Part shown: positions 56,388-64,000 of the stretch, piece after piece | How the letters are laid out: every line of letters begins with the position of its first letter | How positions within the stretch are numbered: the first letter of the stretch is position 1 | Assembly (NCBI RefSeq): GCF_000403785.1 | Contig: NZ_APHJ01000021.1 | Coordinates: 1-64,000 of the forward strand | Source: Gillisia sp. CAL575 | GTDB taxonomy: Bacteria; Bacteroidota; Bacteroidia; Flavobacteriales; Flavobacteriaceae | Length of the DNA: 64,000 nucleotides | Direction of reading: 5' to 3' | Notes under the pieces: generated by a model | What the model was told of the DNA's origin: nothing | Seen by the model: the letters and a program-made list of their open reading frames with translations, nothing else | The model's database searches: none | Position numbers and translations under genes: made by a program

Positions 56388-57638
56388 TTATAATTTATAA
56401 GTTATTCCAATTCCTGGTACAAACGCGCTAGACTTGTAAGTTCCTCCAAATGGAACAGCCTGACCGTTTTCTAAATAAGAATCATAAGAAGCATTCACCT
56501 CTTTAAATCTAGAATATAAGAAGGATGCATCTATAGCAAAATGATCATTTACATTTACAGAAAGACCAGCTGTGAAGTTGTTAGAATCATTACGAGGAGT
56601 TTCTGGAGCAAAGAATCCTTCTTGAACTGGAGATTCATCAAAATAATATCCAGCTCTTAAAGTAAACATATCATTTGTCTCGTATTGAAGACCAAATCTA
56701 TACACTGAAGAATCTTCATACATCCTAAGGTTCTTAGAATCTGGAATACTAGGATTTGCAAAGTCTATATCTAAAGACTTGTAAACACTCCAAAATGTCA
56801 TATTATAATCAAATGCAAACAACCATTTATCACAGAATTCATAAGAAAGACCTACAGTAAGTTCTGCAGGCAAAGGAAGCTCAGCATCAAATCTGGTATC
56901 TGCAAATGGGGTTGCAGGAGAATTTGGAATATTTTCAAAATCTGCTTCGCCATCTTTAGCTTCCAAAATAATTTCAGATCTATAATTAAATCCAATTCTT
57001 AAATTATCAGCTGGAGAGAACATTGCACTTGCAGACCATCCCCAGTTAGAAACACCTGATGCATCCACAGTTACTTCAGATCTATTTCCATCGATATCAG
57101 ACAACGTTCTGTTTAAATTTCTATTGAAATTAACACTTCCAGTAACATAGATAGGACCACCTCCGACACTAAAATATTGATTTAGCTTGAAAGATAATAA
57201 TGGCTGAATGTATATTGCGGCAAGGTCTATGTTATTAACAAGATGTGAACCTGCCCAATCGTCTTCCCATTCTACAGAGCTTCCATAAGGAGTGTAAACG
57301 CTTAAACCTGCAGTTAACCAATCGGTTACCTTATAAGATGCATATAAATATAATGGAGTTCCTACAGGACTATTTGTCCTTGCTACATCTCCTGTTTGTT
57401 CATTTTGATAGACTACATCTGAGAACACACCAAACCCACCGACAGATATGTTTATTTTATTCTCTAAATAGACTAATCCCGCTGGATTAAAAAATCCTAG
57501 CTCTGCACTGTTTACCACCGCTACTCCGGTATGTCCCATTGCTAAGGCACGCTGTCCCTGCAAACTTACACGATACCCTCCCGCATAGGTTACTGCGGTA
57601 GCCAACATGAAAACCGCAAGAAATAATAGTTTTTTCAT
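56388..57638 (-). CDS. FadL/OmpP1-family outer-membrane transporter
   Basis: The protein is 416 residues with a signal peptide (LLFLAVFMLATAVTYA) and the FadL N-terminal hatch segment GQRALAMGHTGVAVVNSAEL followed by FFNPAGL. The rest alternates strands with aromatic belts and ends in PGIGITYKL, a typical barrel C-terminus. FadL proteins let long-chain fatty acids and other hydrophobic molecules through the outer membrane. It is co-transcribed with the SGNH lipoprotein gene. Confidence 0.92.
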   Translation of the reverse strand: MKKLLFLAVFMLATAVTYAGGYRVSLQGQRALAMGHTGVAVVNSAELGFFNPAGLVYLENKINISVGGFGVFSDVVYQNEQTGDVARTNSPVGTPLYLYASYKVTDWLTAGLSVYTPYGSSVEWEDDWAGSHLVNNIDLAAIYIQPLLSFKLNQYFSVGGGPIYVTGSVNFNRNLNRTLSDIDGNRSEVTVDASGVSNWGWSASAMFSPADNLRIGFNYRSEIILEAKDGEADFENIPNSPATPFADTRFDAELPLPAELTVGLSYEFCDKWLFAFDYNMTFWSVYKSLDIDFANPSIPDSKNLRMYEDSSVYRFGLQYETNDMFTLRAGYYFDESPVQEGFFAPETPRNDSNNFTAGLSVNVNDHFAIDASFLYSRFKEVNASYDSYLENGQAVPFGGTYKSSAFVPGIGITYKL

Positions 57639-57752
57639 AATTAAATTTGAGTTAATTTTTTATTTTTTGGATGCTCCAAGATTAGCAAAAATTATAAATT
57701 ACGCAAGGAATTGACGGAATTTATTATGCATACATAATAATACCACTAAAGT

Positions 57753-58517
57753 TTAAATGAAATCTGTTACAATCGTAAAAAAATCAGCAATTTTCTCAGC
57801 ATGCACCCAATGCCCCGCACCTTCTATGGTTTGAATTGTAGCGTTTGGAAAATGCTTTTTTATCAAAGGTTTATCCTCTTCAGTGATATATCCCGACTTT
57901 CCTCCACGAATAAATAGACTTGGCCCAGAAAAAGTGATATTATCAGATAGCGCATTTCCTATTTCTTCTCCAGATTTACTTAACACATCTAAATTCAGTC
58001 TTAGAGAAAGCTTCTCTTTAGTTTTCCAATATAAATTCTTTAGAAGAAAAAGTCGAGTTCCTTTATCTGGTACAAACTTGGCCAAAAAATCTTCTGCATC
58101 TCCTCTGGAGGTTATTTTTTCATTATCTAAAGCTTCTAAACCCTGCAATATTTCCTGATGATGTGGCGGGTAATATTTGGGAGAAATATCAACTATTATA
58201 AGTTTTTTTATCAGCTCTGGAAAATCACCTGCAACTTGCATGGCAACTTTACCGCCCATAGAATGACCCAATAAAATGATATTCTTTAAATTGTTATCTT
58301 CACAATAATCTTTAACGTCCTGAGACATAACCTCATAATTCATTTCTGAAGTATGAGGGCTTCTACCATGATTTCGTTGATCTATTAAATGAACCTGAAA
58401 TCCCTTTTCTGCAAACTTACTTCCAAGAGTTTTCCAATTATCACTCATTCCTAAAAATCCGTGAAGAATTAAAAATGGAGTACCTTCACCTATAACGCTT
58501 GCATTTAGTTTCATCAT
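57753..58517 (-). CDS. Alpha/beta-fold hydrolase (YbfF-like esterase)
   Basis: The protein has 254 residues. The oxyanion region LHGFLGMSDNWKTLG, the nucleophile elbow GHSMGGKV (Ser86) and GAGHWVHAE with the catalytic His near the C-terminus form a complete hydrolase. It resembles YbfF-type esterases; substrate unknown. It overlaps pdxJ by 4 bases on the same strand, so the two are translated together, though a functional tie is not known. Confidence 0.9.
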   Translation of the reverse strand: MMKLNASVIGEGTPFLILHGFLGMSDNWKTLGSKFAEKGFQVHLIDQRNHGRSPHTSEMNYEVMSQDVKDYCEDNNLKNIILLGHSMGGKVAMQVAGDFPELIKKLIIVDISPKYYPPHHQEILQGLEALDNEKITSRGDAEDFLAKFVPDKGTRLFLLKNLYWKTKEKLSLRLNLDVLSKSGEEIGNALSDNITFSGPSLFIRGGKSGYITEEDKPLIKKHFPNATIQTIEGAGHWVHAEKIADFFTIVTDFI

Positions 58518-59230
58518 CCTTTCAATAAATTTAAATATCTTTTAATAGTCGTTTCCAAACCAAAATATAAAGATTCTGTTATTAAGGCATGGCCAATAGA
58601 CACTTCTAATAAACCTGGAACTTCTTGTTTAAAATATTGAATATTCTCTAAAGAAAGATCATGACCTGCATTTAAACCAAGATCTAATTCAATAGCTTTA
58701 TTAGCACAATCTGTATATATTTTTACTGCATTTTTATTTCCTTTGCTGAATTGTTCTGCGTAAGCTTCAGTATACAATTCTATTCTATCTGCTCCAGTAT
58801 TTGCTGCATGTTCAACCATACTTAGATTAGGATCTACAAAAATGGAAGTTCTAATATCATTCCTTTTGAATTCTGATATAACTTCTTTCAAAAAATCCTT
58901 ATGCTTAATAGTATCCCAACCGGAATTTGAAGTAATAGCATCTATAGCATCTGGCACTAATGTCACCTGAGCGGGTTTCGCTTTTAGAACCATGTCTACA
59001 AATTGGGGAATAGGATTTCCTTCAATATTGAACTCTGTTGTTATCACAGGTTTAAGATCAAAAACATCTTGATATCTAATATGTCTCTCATCTGGCCTTG
59101 GATGAACTGTAATTCCTTGGGCTCCGAAAGACTCTATATCTTTTGTAAATTGAACTAAATCTGGAACATTACCACCTCTAGCATTTCTTAGTGTGGCAAT
59201 TTTATTGATATTTACACTTAAATGGGTCAT
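58514..59230 (-). CDS. pdxJ: Pyridoxine 5'-phosphate synthase
   Basis: This 238-residue TIM barrel makes pyridoxine 5'-phosphate from 3-amino-2-oxopropyl phosphate and 1-deoxyxylulose 5-phosphate. Signatures: LSVNINKIATLRNARGGNVP at the start, GITVHPRPDERHI, LVPDAI, ELYTEAYAEQF, LGLNAGHDLSLENI and VSIGHALITESLYFG. Length is typical. First gene of the pair with the hydrolase; divergent from the CBS gene. Confidence 0.96.
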   Translation of the reverse strand: MTHLSVNINKIATLRNARGGNVPDLVQFTKDIESFGAQGITVHPRPDERHIRYQDVFDLKPVITTEFNIEGNPIPQFVDMVLKAKPAQVTLVPDAIDAITSNSGWDTIKHKDFLKEVISEFKRNDIRTSIFVDPNLSMVEHAANTGADRIELYTEAYAEQFSKGNKNAVKIYTDCANKAIELDLGLNAGHDLSLENIQYFKQEVPGLLEVSIGHALITESLYFGLETTIKRYLNLLKG

Positions 59231-59321
59231 TATATTTGGCTTTGAATTAACAAAAATACAAAGATGAGGATGCCCTATTGAATATAATTTTAATTAATTT
59301 GCATTAAAATGAAGAGGAATT

Positions 59322-59978
59322 ATGAGTATTGAAAGTTATATCGTTAATGACATGGAAATCTGCCAGATCACTGAAAAAATCGGGGATCTAAAGAAAAAAT
59401 TCAATGAACTCACCTATTCCCATATGCCTGTTGGAAATGACGGCGTTTACTTGGGAAGTATCTCTGAAAATGATGTGAGATGTTTTGATGCCGAAAAGAC
59501 TCTTGCGGATTATCAATATGCTTTAGAAGGATTTTACGCTCGAGAATCGGATAACTGGTTAGACACCTTAGAGACATTTGCTCAAAATCAGGCTAATATT
59601 GTACCGGTTTTAGATTCAGAAAATCAATACTTAGGCTATGTAGAATTGAGCGACATTCTGCACCAGTTTAACGAAACTCCATTTCTTAACGAGCCTGGCG
59701 GAATAGTTGTCTTAGAAAAAGGTAGTTTAGATTATTCTTTTAGTGAAATAGGACAGATCATAGAATCTCAAAATGCCCGAATTTCTGGAATGTTTGTTTC
59801 TTCACAAGAGAATGATCTTACTCAGATCACGGTTAAAGTAAACGCCTCTGGCTTAAATGAAATATTACAAACGCTAAGAAGATATGGATACACAATAATT
59901 TCTGACCATCAGGAAGATCTATATACCAACAATTTAAAAGAGCGCTCCAGATATTTGGACAAATACCTTAATATATAA
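59322..59978 (+). CDS. CBS-domain protein of the nadK operon
   Basis: The protein has 218 residues with two CBS-type motifs in the first 125 residues (FNELTYSHMPVGNDGVYLG..., VPVLDSENQYLGYVELSDIL), which usually bind adenosine nucleotides, then an ACT-like region (ISGMFVSSQENDLTQITVKV). It may act as an energy or adenylate sensor. It ends 2 bases before nadK, and the pair is conserved in Flavobacteriia; regulation of NAD kinase is a reasonable but unproven guess. Confidence 0.85.
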   Translation: MSIESYIVNDMEICQITEKIGDLKKKFNELTYSHMPVGNDGVYLGSISENDVRCFDAEKTLADYQYALEGFYARESDNWLDTLETFAQNQANIVPVLDSENQYLGYVELSDILHQFNETPFLNEPGGIVVLEKGSLDYSFSEIGQIIESQNARISGMFVSSQENDLTQITVKVNASGLNEILQTLRRYGYTIISDHQEDLYTNNLKERSRYLDKYLNI

Positions 59979-59980
59979 TA

Positions 59981-60865
59981 ATGAAAGTAGGGATTTATGG
60001 TCAGTTTTATCACAAAGATTCTGGCATTTATATTAAAGAACTTTTTGATATTCTAGATCATGAAAATATCGAAGTGTCGATTGAAAAAAACTTTCTAAAC
60101 CTTATTCATGAACATAAAATATTAAACAAGGATTATAAGCATTTCAGCACATTTAAAGAGCTTGATGATACTTACGATCTATTTTTTAGTATTGGTGGAG
60201 ATGGAACTATATTAAAATCTATCAATTATATTCAGAATCTTAATATTCCGATTTTGGGCATCAATACTGGAAGACTAGGTTTTCTTGCCACCATTCAGAA
60301 GGAAGAAATAAAGAGAAGTATTTCATCTATTCTTCATAAAAAATATGAGATCTCAGAACGAACGGTACTTTGCATAGAAACTAATCCTTCAAGCGAAGAA
60401 ATTGGTGAAACGAATTATGCTTTGAATGAAATAGCGGTAAGCAGAAAAAACACAACCTCTATGATCACTGTAGAAACTTGGTTAAATGATAAATATTTAA
60501 CTTCTTATTGGGCAGATGGCTTAATAGTTTCTACACCTACAGGATCTACTGGTTATTCCCTAAGTTGTGGTGGCCCGGTAATTGTACCAGATACTAAAGC
60601 CTTAGTAATAACCCCAATTGCGCCACATAATTTAAACGCAAGACCATTAGTAATAAAAGATGATACCGAAATAAAACTCAAAATATCTGGTAGAGAAGAC
60701 TTTTTTCTAGTATCTATGGATTCCCGAATTGCAACCCTGAGCAATGCAACAGAGATTAGCATTAAAATTGCACCCTTCACAATTAGCATGGTAGAAATAG
60801 AAAAAGACAGTTTTCTTGAAACACTTAGAAAAAAGCTTTTATGGGGCGAGGATAAACGCAACTAA
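59981..60865 (+). CDS. nadK: NAD kinase
   Basis: The 294-residue protein phosphorylates NAD to NADP. The GGDG motif at 72-75 (FFSIGGDGTILKSI), the NE/D motif (ALNEIAVSRK) and the Gly-rich PTGSTGYSLSCGGPV loop are all present. Length matches ATP-dependent bacterial NAD kinases. It follows the CBS gene by 2 bases. Confidence 0.95.
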   Translation: MKVGIYGQFYHKDSGIYIKELFDILDHENIEVSIEKNFLNLIHEHKILNKDYKHFSTFKELDDTYDLFFSIGGDGTILKSINYIQNLNIPILGINTGRLGFLATIQKEEIKRSISSILHKKYEISERTVLCIETNPSSEEIGETNYALNEIAVSRKNTTSMITVETWLNDKYLTSYWADGLIVSTPTGSTGYSLSCGGPVIVPDTKALVITPIAPHNLNARPLVIKDDTEIKLKISGREDFFLVSMDSRIATLSNATEISIKIAPFTISMVEIEKDSFLETLRKKLLWGEDKRN

Positions 60866-60919
60866 ACAATAAAAGCTTCCAATATTTGTTTATAAACATA
60901 TACTAAAATGCCCAAATTA

Positions 60920-60948
60920 TTGCTGGGTAAACAATATTACTATATTTG
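60920..60948 (+). promoter_or_regulatory. Probable promoter of porG
   Basis: TTG (60920-60922), 18 bases, TATATTTG (60941-60948). The -7 box is a consensus match; the spacer is one base shorter than ideal. The gene starts at 60966. Confidence 0.6.
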
Positions 60949-60965
60949 CAAACTTTTAAAAACCT

Positions 60966-61673
60966 ATGAGGCACCTGTTATTACTACTTATTTTGTTTGC
61001 ATTTTTTCAGTCTTCTGTTGCTCAAACCTTCGAAGTAGGACCATTTATTGGAGGCGCAAACTATATTGGAGATGTGGGAAAATCATCTTATATCAACCCC
61101 ACTACTCTTGTAGGTGGAGGGATAGTGAAATGGAACAGGAGCGACCGGCATAGTCTTAGATTTAGTTTGTTATATGCCGAAATTCAAGCAGATGATTCAA
61201 AATCTAATGAAGTTAGAAGACAACAAAGGGGTTATAGTTTTACAAATCATATCGCCGAGGCTTCTTTAGGATTAGAATTTAATTTTTATACTTTTGATCT
61301 TCATGATGCCGTACCACAAAGCACTCCATATCTATATACTGGGGTATCTTATTTTAATTCTAACCATCAATATTTAAGCGCGGATCTCCCAAATTCAGGA
61401 ACTTTAGAGCCTCAAGGGGACAATTGGAGTTTTGCAATTCCTGTAATTTTTGGATATAAGCAGACCATAACTCCAAAGATAATTGGAGCCTTTGAAATTG
61501 GGGTTAGATATAGCTTTACAGATAATATTGACGGGAGTAATCCTCAAGAATTATTAGGAAGAAGAGATCCTCCTAGAGAATTTGGGAACACAAATACTAA
61601 AGACTGGTATGTATTTTCCGGCGTAAGCTTTACCTTTACATTTGGAAAAAAACCATGTTACTGTAATATATAG
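60966..61673 (+). CDS. porG: DUF6089 outer-membrane protein, PorG-like
   Basis: The protein is 235 residues with a signal peptide (HLLLLLILFAFFQSSVA) and an eight-stranded-barrel look; the N-terminus FEVGPFIGGANYIGDVG and the C-terminal FSGVSFTFTFGKKPCYCNI are family hallmarks (DUF6089). Members include PorG, the outer-membrane partner of the PorK/PorN ring in type IX secretion, and in Porphyromonas porG also precedes uppS and bamA. The same order here supports the call. The uppS start is 2 bases after its stop. Confidence 0.8.
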   Translation: MRHLLLLLILFAFFQSSVAQTFEVGPFIGGANYIGDVGKSSYINPTTLVGGGIVKWNRSDRHSLRFSLLYAEIQADDSKSNEVRRQQRGYSFTNHIAEASLGLEFNFYTFDLHDAVPQSTPYLYTGVSYFNSNHQYLSADLPNSGTLEPQGDNWSFAIPVIFGYKQTITPKIIGAFEIGVRYSFTDNIDGSNPQELLGRRDPPREFGNTNTKDWYVFSGVSFTFTFGKKPCYCNI

Positions 61674-61674
61674 G

Positions 61675-62412
61675 ATGTTCAAAGAAAAAATTAACCCAGA
61701 AAGTTTACCCAAACACATCTCTATTATTATGGATGGAAATGGTAGATGGGCAAAGCAAAAAGGATTTTTACGCGCACTTGGACATGAAGAAGGCACAAAG
61801 GCCGTTCGTGATGTTGTAGAAGGATCTGCTGAATTAGGTATTGAAAATCTTACATTATATGCTTTTTCTACTGAAAATTGGAATCGTCCAAAATTGGAGG
61901 TAGATACTCTTATGCGACTATTGGTTACCTCGCTTAAGAAAGAAATAAAGACTCTTATCAAAAATGACATTAAGCTAAATGCGATAGGAAATCTTGACAC
62001 ATTACCCAAAAAGGCACAAAAAGAGCTTAATGAAGTTATCGAGAAGACCAAAAATAATAATAGAATGATCCTAACTTTAGCTTTAAGCTATGGTTCTAGA
62101 GAAGAATTGATTCATGCAGTTAAGGATATTAGTCAAAAAGTAAAAAATGAGGAATTATCTTTAGATGCTATTGATGAATCAATTATAAATCAGCATCTTT
62201 ACACCCAAAATTTACCAGACGTAGATTTACTGATTCGTACTAGTGGCGAACAACGAATAAGTAACTTTTTATTATGGCAAATAGCATACGCAGAATTATA
62301 TTTTAGCAAGATTTTATGGCCGGATTTTCGTAGAGAAGATTTATATGAGGCCATTTATAATTATCAAACGAGAGAACGAAGATTTGGAAAAACCAGTGAG
62401 CAGATTAGTTAA
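61675..62412 (+). CDS. uppS: Isoprenyl transferase (undecaprenyl diphosphate synthase)
   Basis: I start it at ATG 61675 (MFKEKINPESLPKHISIIMD), directly after the porG stop; the longer frame from 61642 lies inside porG. The 245-residue protein makes C55 lipid carrier for cell-wall synthesis. HISIIMDGNGRWAKQ with Asp20, ENLTLYAFSTENWNRP and DLLIRTSGEQRISNFLLWQI are complete family motifs. It is the middle gene of porG-uppS-bamA. Confidence 0.96.
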   Translation: MFKEKINPESLPKHISIIMDGNGRWAKQKGFLRALGHEEGTKAVRDVVEGSAELGIENLTLYAFSTENWNRPKLEVDTLMRLLVTSLKKEIKTLIKNDIKLNAIGNLDTLPKKAQKELNEVIEKTKNNNRMILTLALSYGSREELIHAVKDISQKVKNEELSLDAIDESIINQHLYTQNLPDVDLLIRTSGEQRISNFLLWQIAYAELYFSKILWPDFRREDLYEAIYNYQTRERRFGKTSEQIS

Positions 62413-62419
62413 TACAAAC

Positions 62420-64000
62420 ATGTCAAAAAAGTTTTTAAGCCTTTTGGCATTTTGTTTTTTGTATACCCTATCATTTCAGGCACAAGATTTACCGCTAGGT
62501 GGAGGAAGTAAATATACAATAGGAAAGATTGAAGTAACAGGAACAGTTAGTTATAACGAACAAACTGTAGTAGCCTATACAGGCTTAAAATCTGGTGATG
62601 AAATTTTTATTCCTGGCGATAAAATTAGTAAGGTCCTTAAGAAATTATGGGATCTTGGTCTATTTAGTGATATTAATTTTTACGTTACCAATATAGAGGG
62701 AAATGTTGCAGATCTTGAACTTGAAATTCAGGAAGTTCCAGCTTTAGCAGAAGTGAGAATTCAAGGAATAAAGAAGAAATCCACTCAGGAGGAACTAATA
62801 AAAGAGAATTCTTTAACTCCGGGTTCAAAGGTTACAGAAAATCTTACCACTACAACTAAGAACTTCATAGAGAACAAGTATAAAAAAGAAGGCTATTTTA
62901 ATACCAAAGTAGTTATTAGTACTACACCAATTGTAGACACTACTGGTACCAACAAGGTTAACATGGTCGTTAATGTAGATCAAGGTGAGAAAGTTAAGGT
63001 TGGAGACATTGAATTTATTGGTAACGATGAGCTGAGTGATGCCAAACTTAAAGGTGCAATGAGCAACACTAAAGAGAAGAATTTCTTTAGAGTATGGAAA
63101 AGATCTAAGTTCAATTTTGATGATTTTGAAGCAGATAAGGTTGGAATCATAAACAAGTATAAAGAAAACGGATTTAGAGATGCAAGAATAGTATCTGACA
63201 CTCTATTAATTAAAGACCCTAAGACCGTTGCATTACAACTTCAGGTAGAAGAAGGAAACAAACATTATATTGGAAATATAGATTTCGTTGGAAATGTGGT
63301 GTATTCAGATGACCTATTAACAAGATTTCTTGGTATTAGCAAAGGGGATGTTTACAATGGGGTTTTGTTAGAAAAAAGAATCTCAGATCCATCCAAGCCG
63401 GATTCTCAGGACATCGCAAATCAATACAAAAACAACGGTTATTTATTTGCTCAAATAAATACCGTAGAAACTAAAGTTTATAATGACACTATAGATTTTG
63501 AAATAAGAATTGTAGAAGGAAAAGAAGCGTACTTCAATAAAATTAGCGTTGTTGGTAATACAAAAACGAAAGATCATGTAGTCTATCGTGAATTACGCAC
63601 TAAACCAGGTCAAAAATATAGTCAAGAAAACGTAGTTAGAACTATTAGAGAGATAGGTCAGCTTGGATTCTTTGATGCAGAAAACGTGCAGCCAAACTTT
63701 CTAAATGTAGATCCTAACAGTGGAACTTTAGATATGGAATACGCTGTTGTAGAGGCTGGAGCAAGCCAAATAGAACTACAAGGTGGTTATGGTGGTGGTG
63801 GTTTTATTGGAACTTTAGGTCTATCTTTTAATAACTTCTCTATAGCAGGGATACTTGACAAAGATGCTTATCAACCAATTCCAATGGGAGATGGTCAGAA
63901 ATTATCTTTAAGAGCACAAGCAAGTATTTATTATCAAACCTACAGTCTATCTTTTGTAGAACCATGGCTAGGTGGTAAAAAACCAAAGAGTTTATCTACA
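62420..64000 (+). CDS. bamA: Outer-membrane protein assembly factor BamA (cut by window end)
   Basis: The frame starts MSKKFLSLLAFCFLYTLSFQ, a signal peptide, and stays open to the last base (527 codons). Repeated POTRA domains are visible (KVKKLWDLG-type helix LKKLWDLGLFSDINFYVTN, then NFIENKYKKEGYFNTKVVIS and similar), followed near the end by the start of the barrel (ELQGGYGGGGFIGTLGLSFN). BamA inserts barrel proteins into the outer membrane. It lies 7 bases after uppS. Confidence 0.95.
   Translation, partial: MSKKFLSLLAFCFLYTLSFQAQDLPLGGGSKYTIGKIEVTGTVSYNEQTVVAYTGLKSGDEIFIPGDKISKVLKKLWDLGLFSDINFYVTNIEGNVADLELEIQEVPALAEVRIQGIKKKSTQEELIKENSLTPGSKVTENLTTTTKNFIENKYKKEGYFNTKVVISTTPIVDTTGTNKVNMVVNVDQGEKVKVGDIEFIGNDELSDAKLKGAMSNTKEKNFFRVWKRSKFNFDDFEADKVGIINKYKENGFRDARIVSDTLLIKDPKTVALQLQVEEGNKHYIGNIDFVGNVVYSDDLLTRFLGISKGDVYNGVLLEKRISDPSKPDSQDIANQYKNNGYLFAQINTVETKVYNDTIDFEIRIVEGKEAYFNKISVVGNTKTKDHVVYRELRTKPGQKYSQENVVRTIREIGQLGFFDAENVQPNFLNVDPNSGTLDMEYAVVEAGASQIELQGGYGGGGFIGTLGLSFNNFSIAGILDKDAYQPIPMGDGQKLSLRAQASIYYQTYSLSFVEPWLGGKKPKSLST

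Noticed and set aside
61554-62051. Minus-strand frame across porG and uppS
   Set aside because: Antisense shadow of two conserved genes.

Overview
The window looks like a chromosome segment of a marine-type Flavobacteriaceae bacterium (Bacteroidota). The evidence is the AT-rich sequence, the gldKLMN gliding/type IX secretion cluster, porG-uppS-bamA gene order, promoters of the Bacteroidota type (TTG-N19-TAnnTTTG), lack of strong Shine-Dalgarno sequences, and several families that are largely Bacteroidota-specific. I cannot fix the genus from sequence alone.

Layout. (1) Positions 1-445 are the right end of another mobile element, with the 3' part of an ISL3-like transposase gene. (2) Positions 497-23004 form an integrated mobilizable island of about 22.5 kb, bounded by 51-bp direct repeats (446-496 and 23005-23055). 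The right repeat is the 3' part of an initiator tRNA-Met gene (23013-23085, minus strand). The island holds a tyrosine integrase next to the left end, a relaxase operon with a hairpin-rich candidate oriT, a primase and a D5/VirE-like helicase with an iteron array between them, an arsenic cassette (arsR-arsC-acr3), and two metal-homeostasis operons. The first operon has a P1B-4 ATPase, a Fur-like regulator, a small membrane protein, an APC permease and a broken SpoIIAA-like gene. The second has an HYC_CC_PP-like protein, a CusA-type RND pump fused to its outer-membrane channel, the adaptor, a PII-like protein, a second Fur-like regulator, an intact SpoIIAA-like protein and a small secreted protein. 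(3) From 23086 to the end is core chromosome: another SpoIIAA-like gene, a CPXCG protein, a tripartite RND drug-efflux operon, an ABC-F ATPase, gldKLMN, a degenerate ureohydrolase, topA, miaB, a sigma-54 activator, lptE-TPR-secG, groES-groEL, clpX-clpP-tig, an SGNH lipoprotein and FadL porin, an alpha/beta hydrolase with pdxJ, a CBS protein with nadK, and porG-uppS-bamA (bamA cut by the window end).

How the parts fit. The island is best read as an integrative mobilizable element: it has its own integration, mobilization and probably replication functions but no visible conjugation pore genes, and its cargo is resistance to arsenic and divalent heavy metals. The sequence left of the island repeats the same end architecture (arm repeats, hairpin, tRNA 3' end), so at least two elements seem stacked at the same initiator tRNA. 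In the core region, gldKLMN and porG are parts of the same secretion machine, and lptE, secG, bamA and groESL/clpXP/tig belong to envelope biogenesis and protein quality control.

Most notable for follow-up: the tandem elements at an initiator tRNA, the candidate oriT and iteron region sharing a half-site, the repeated SpoIIAA-like plus Fur-like pairing beside metal exporters, the PII-like protein in the RND operon, the ureohydrolase that has lost half its metal ligands, and an eight-copy heptanucleotide tract upstream of lptE.
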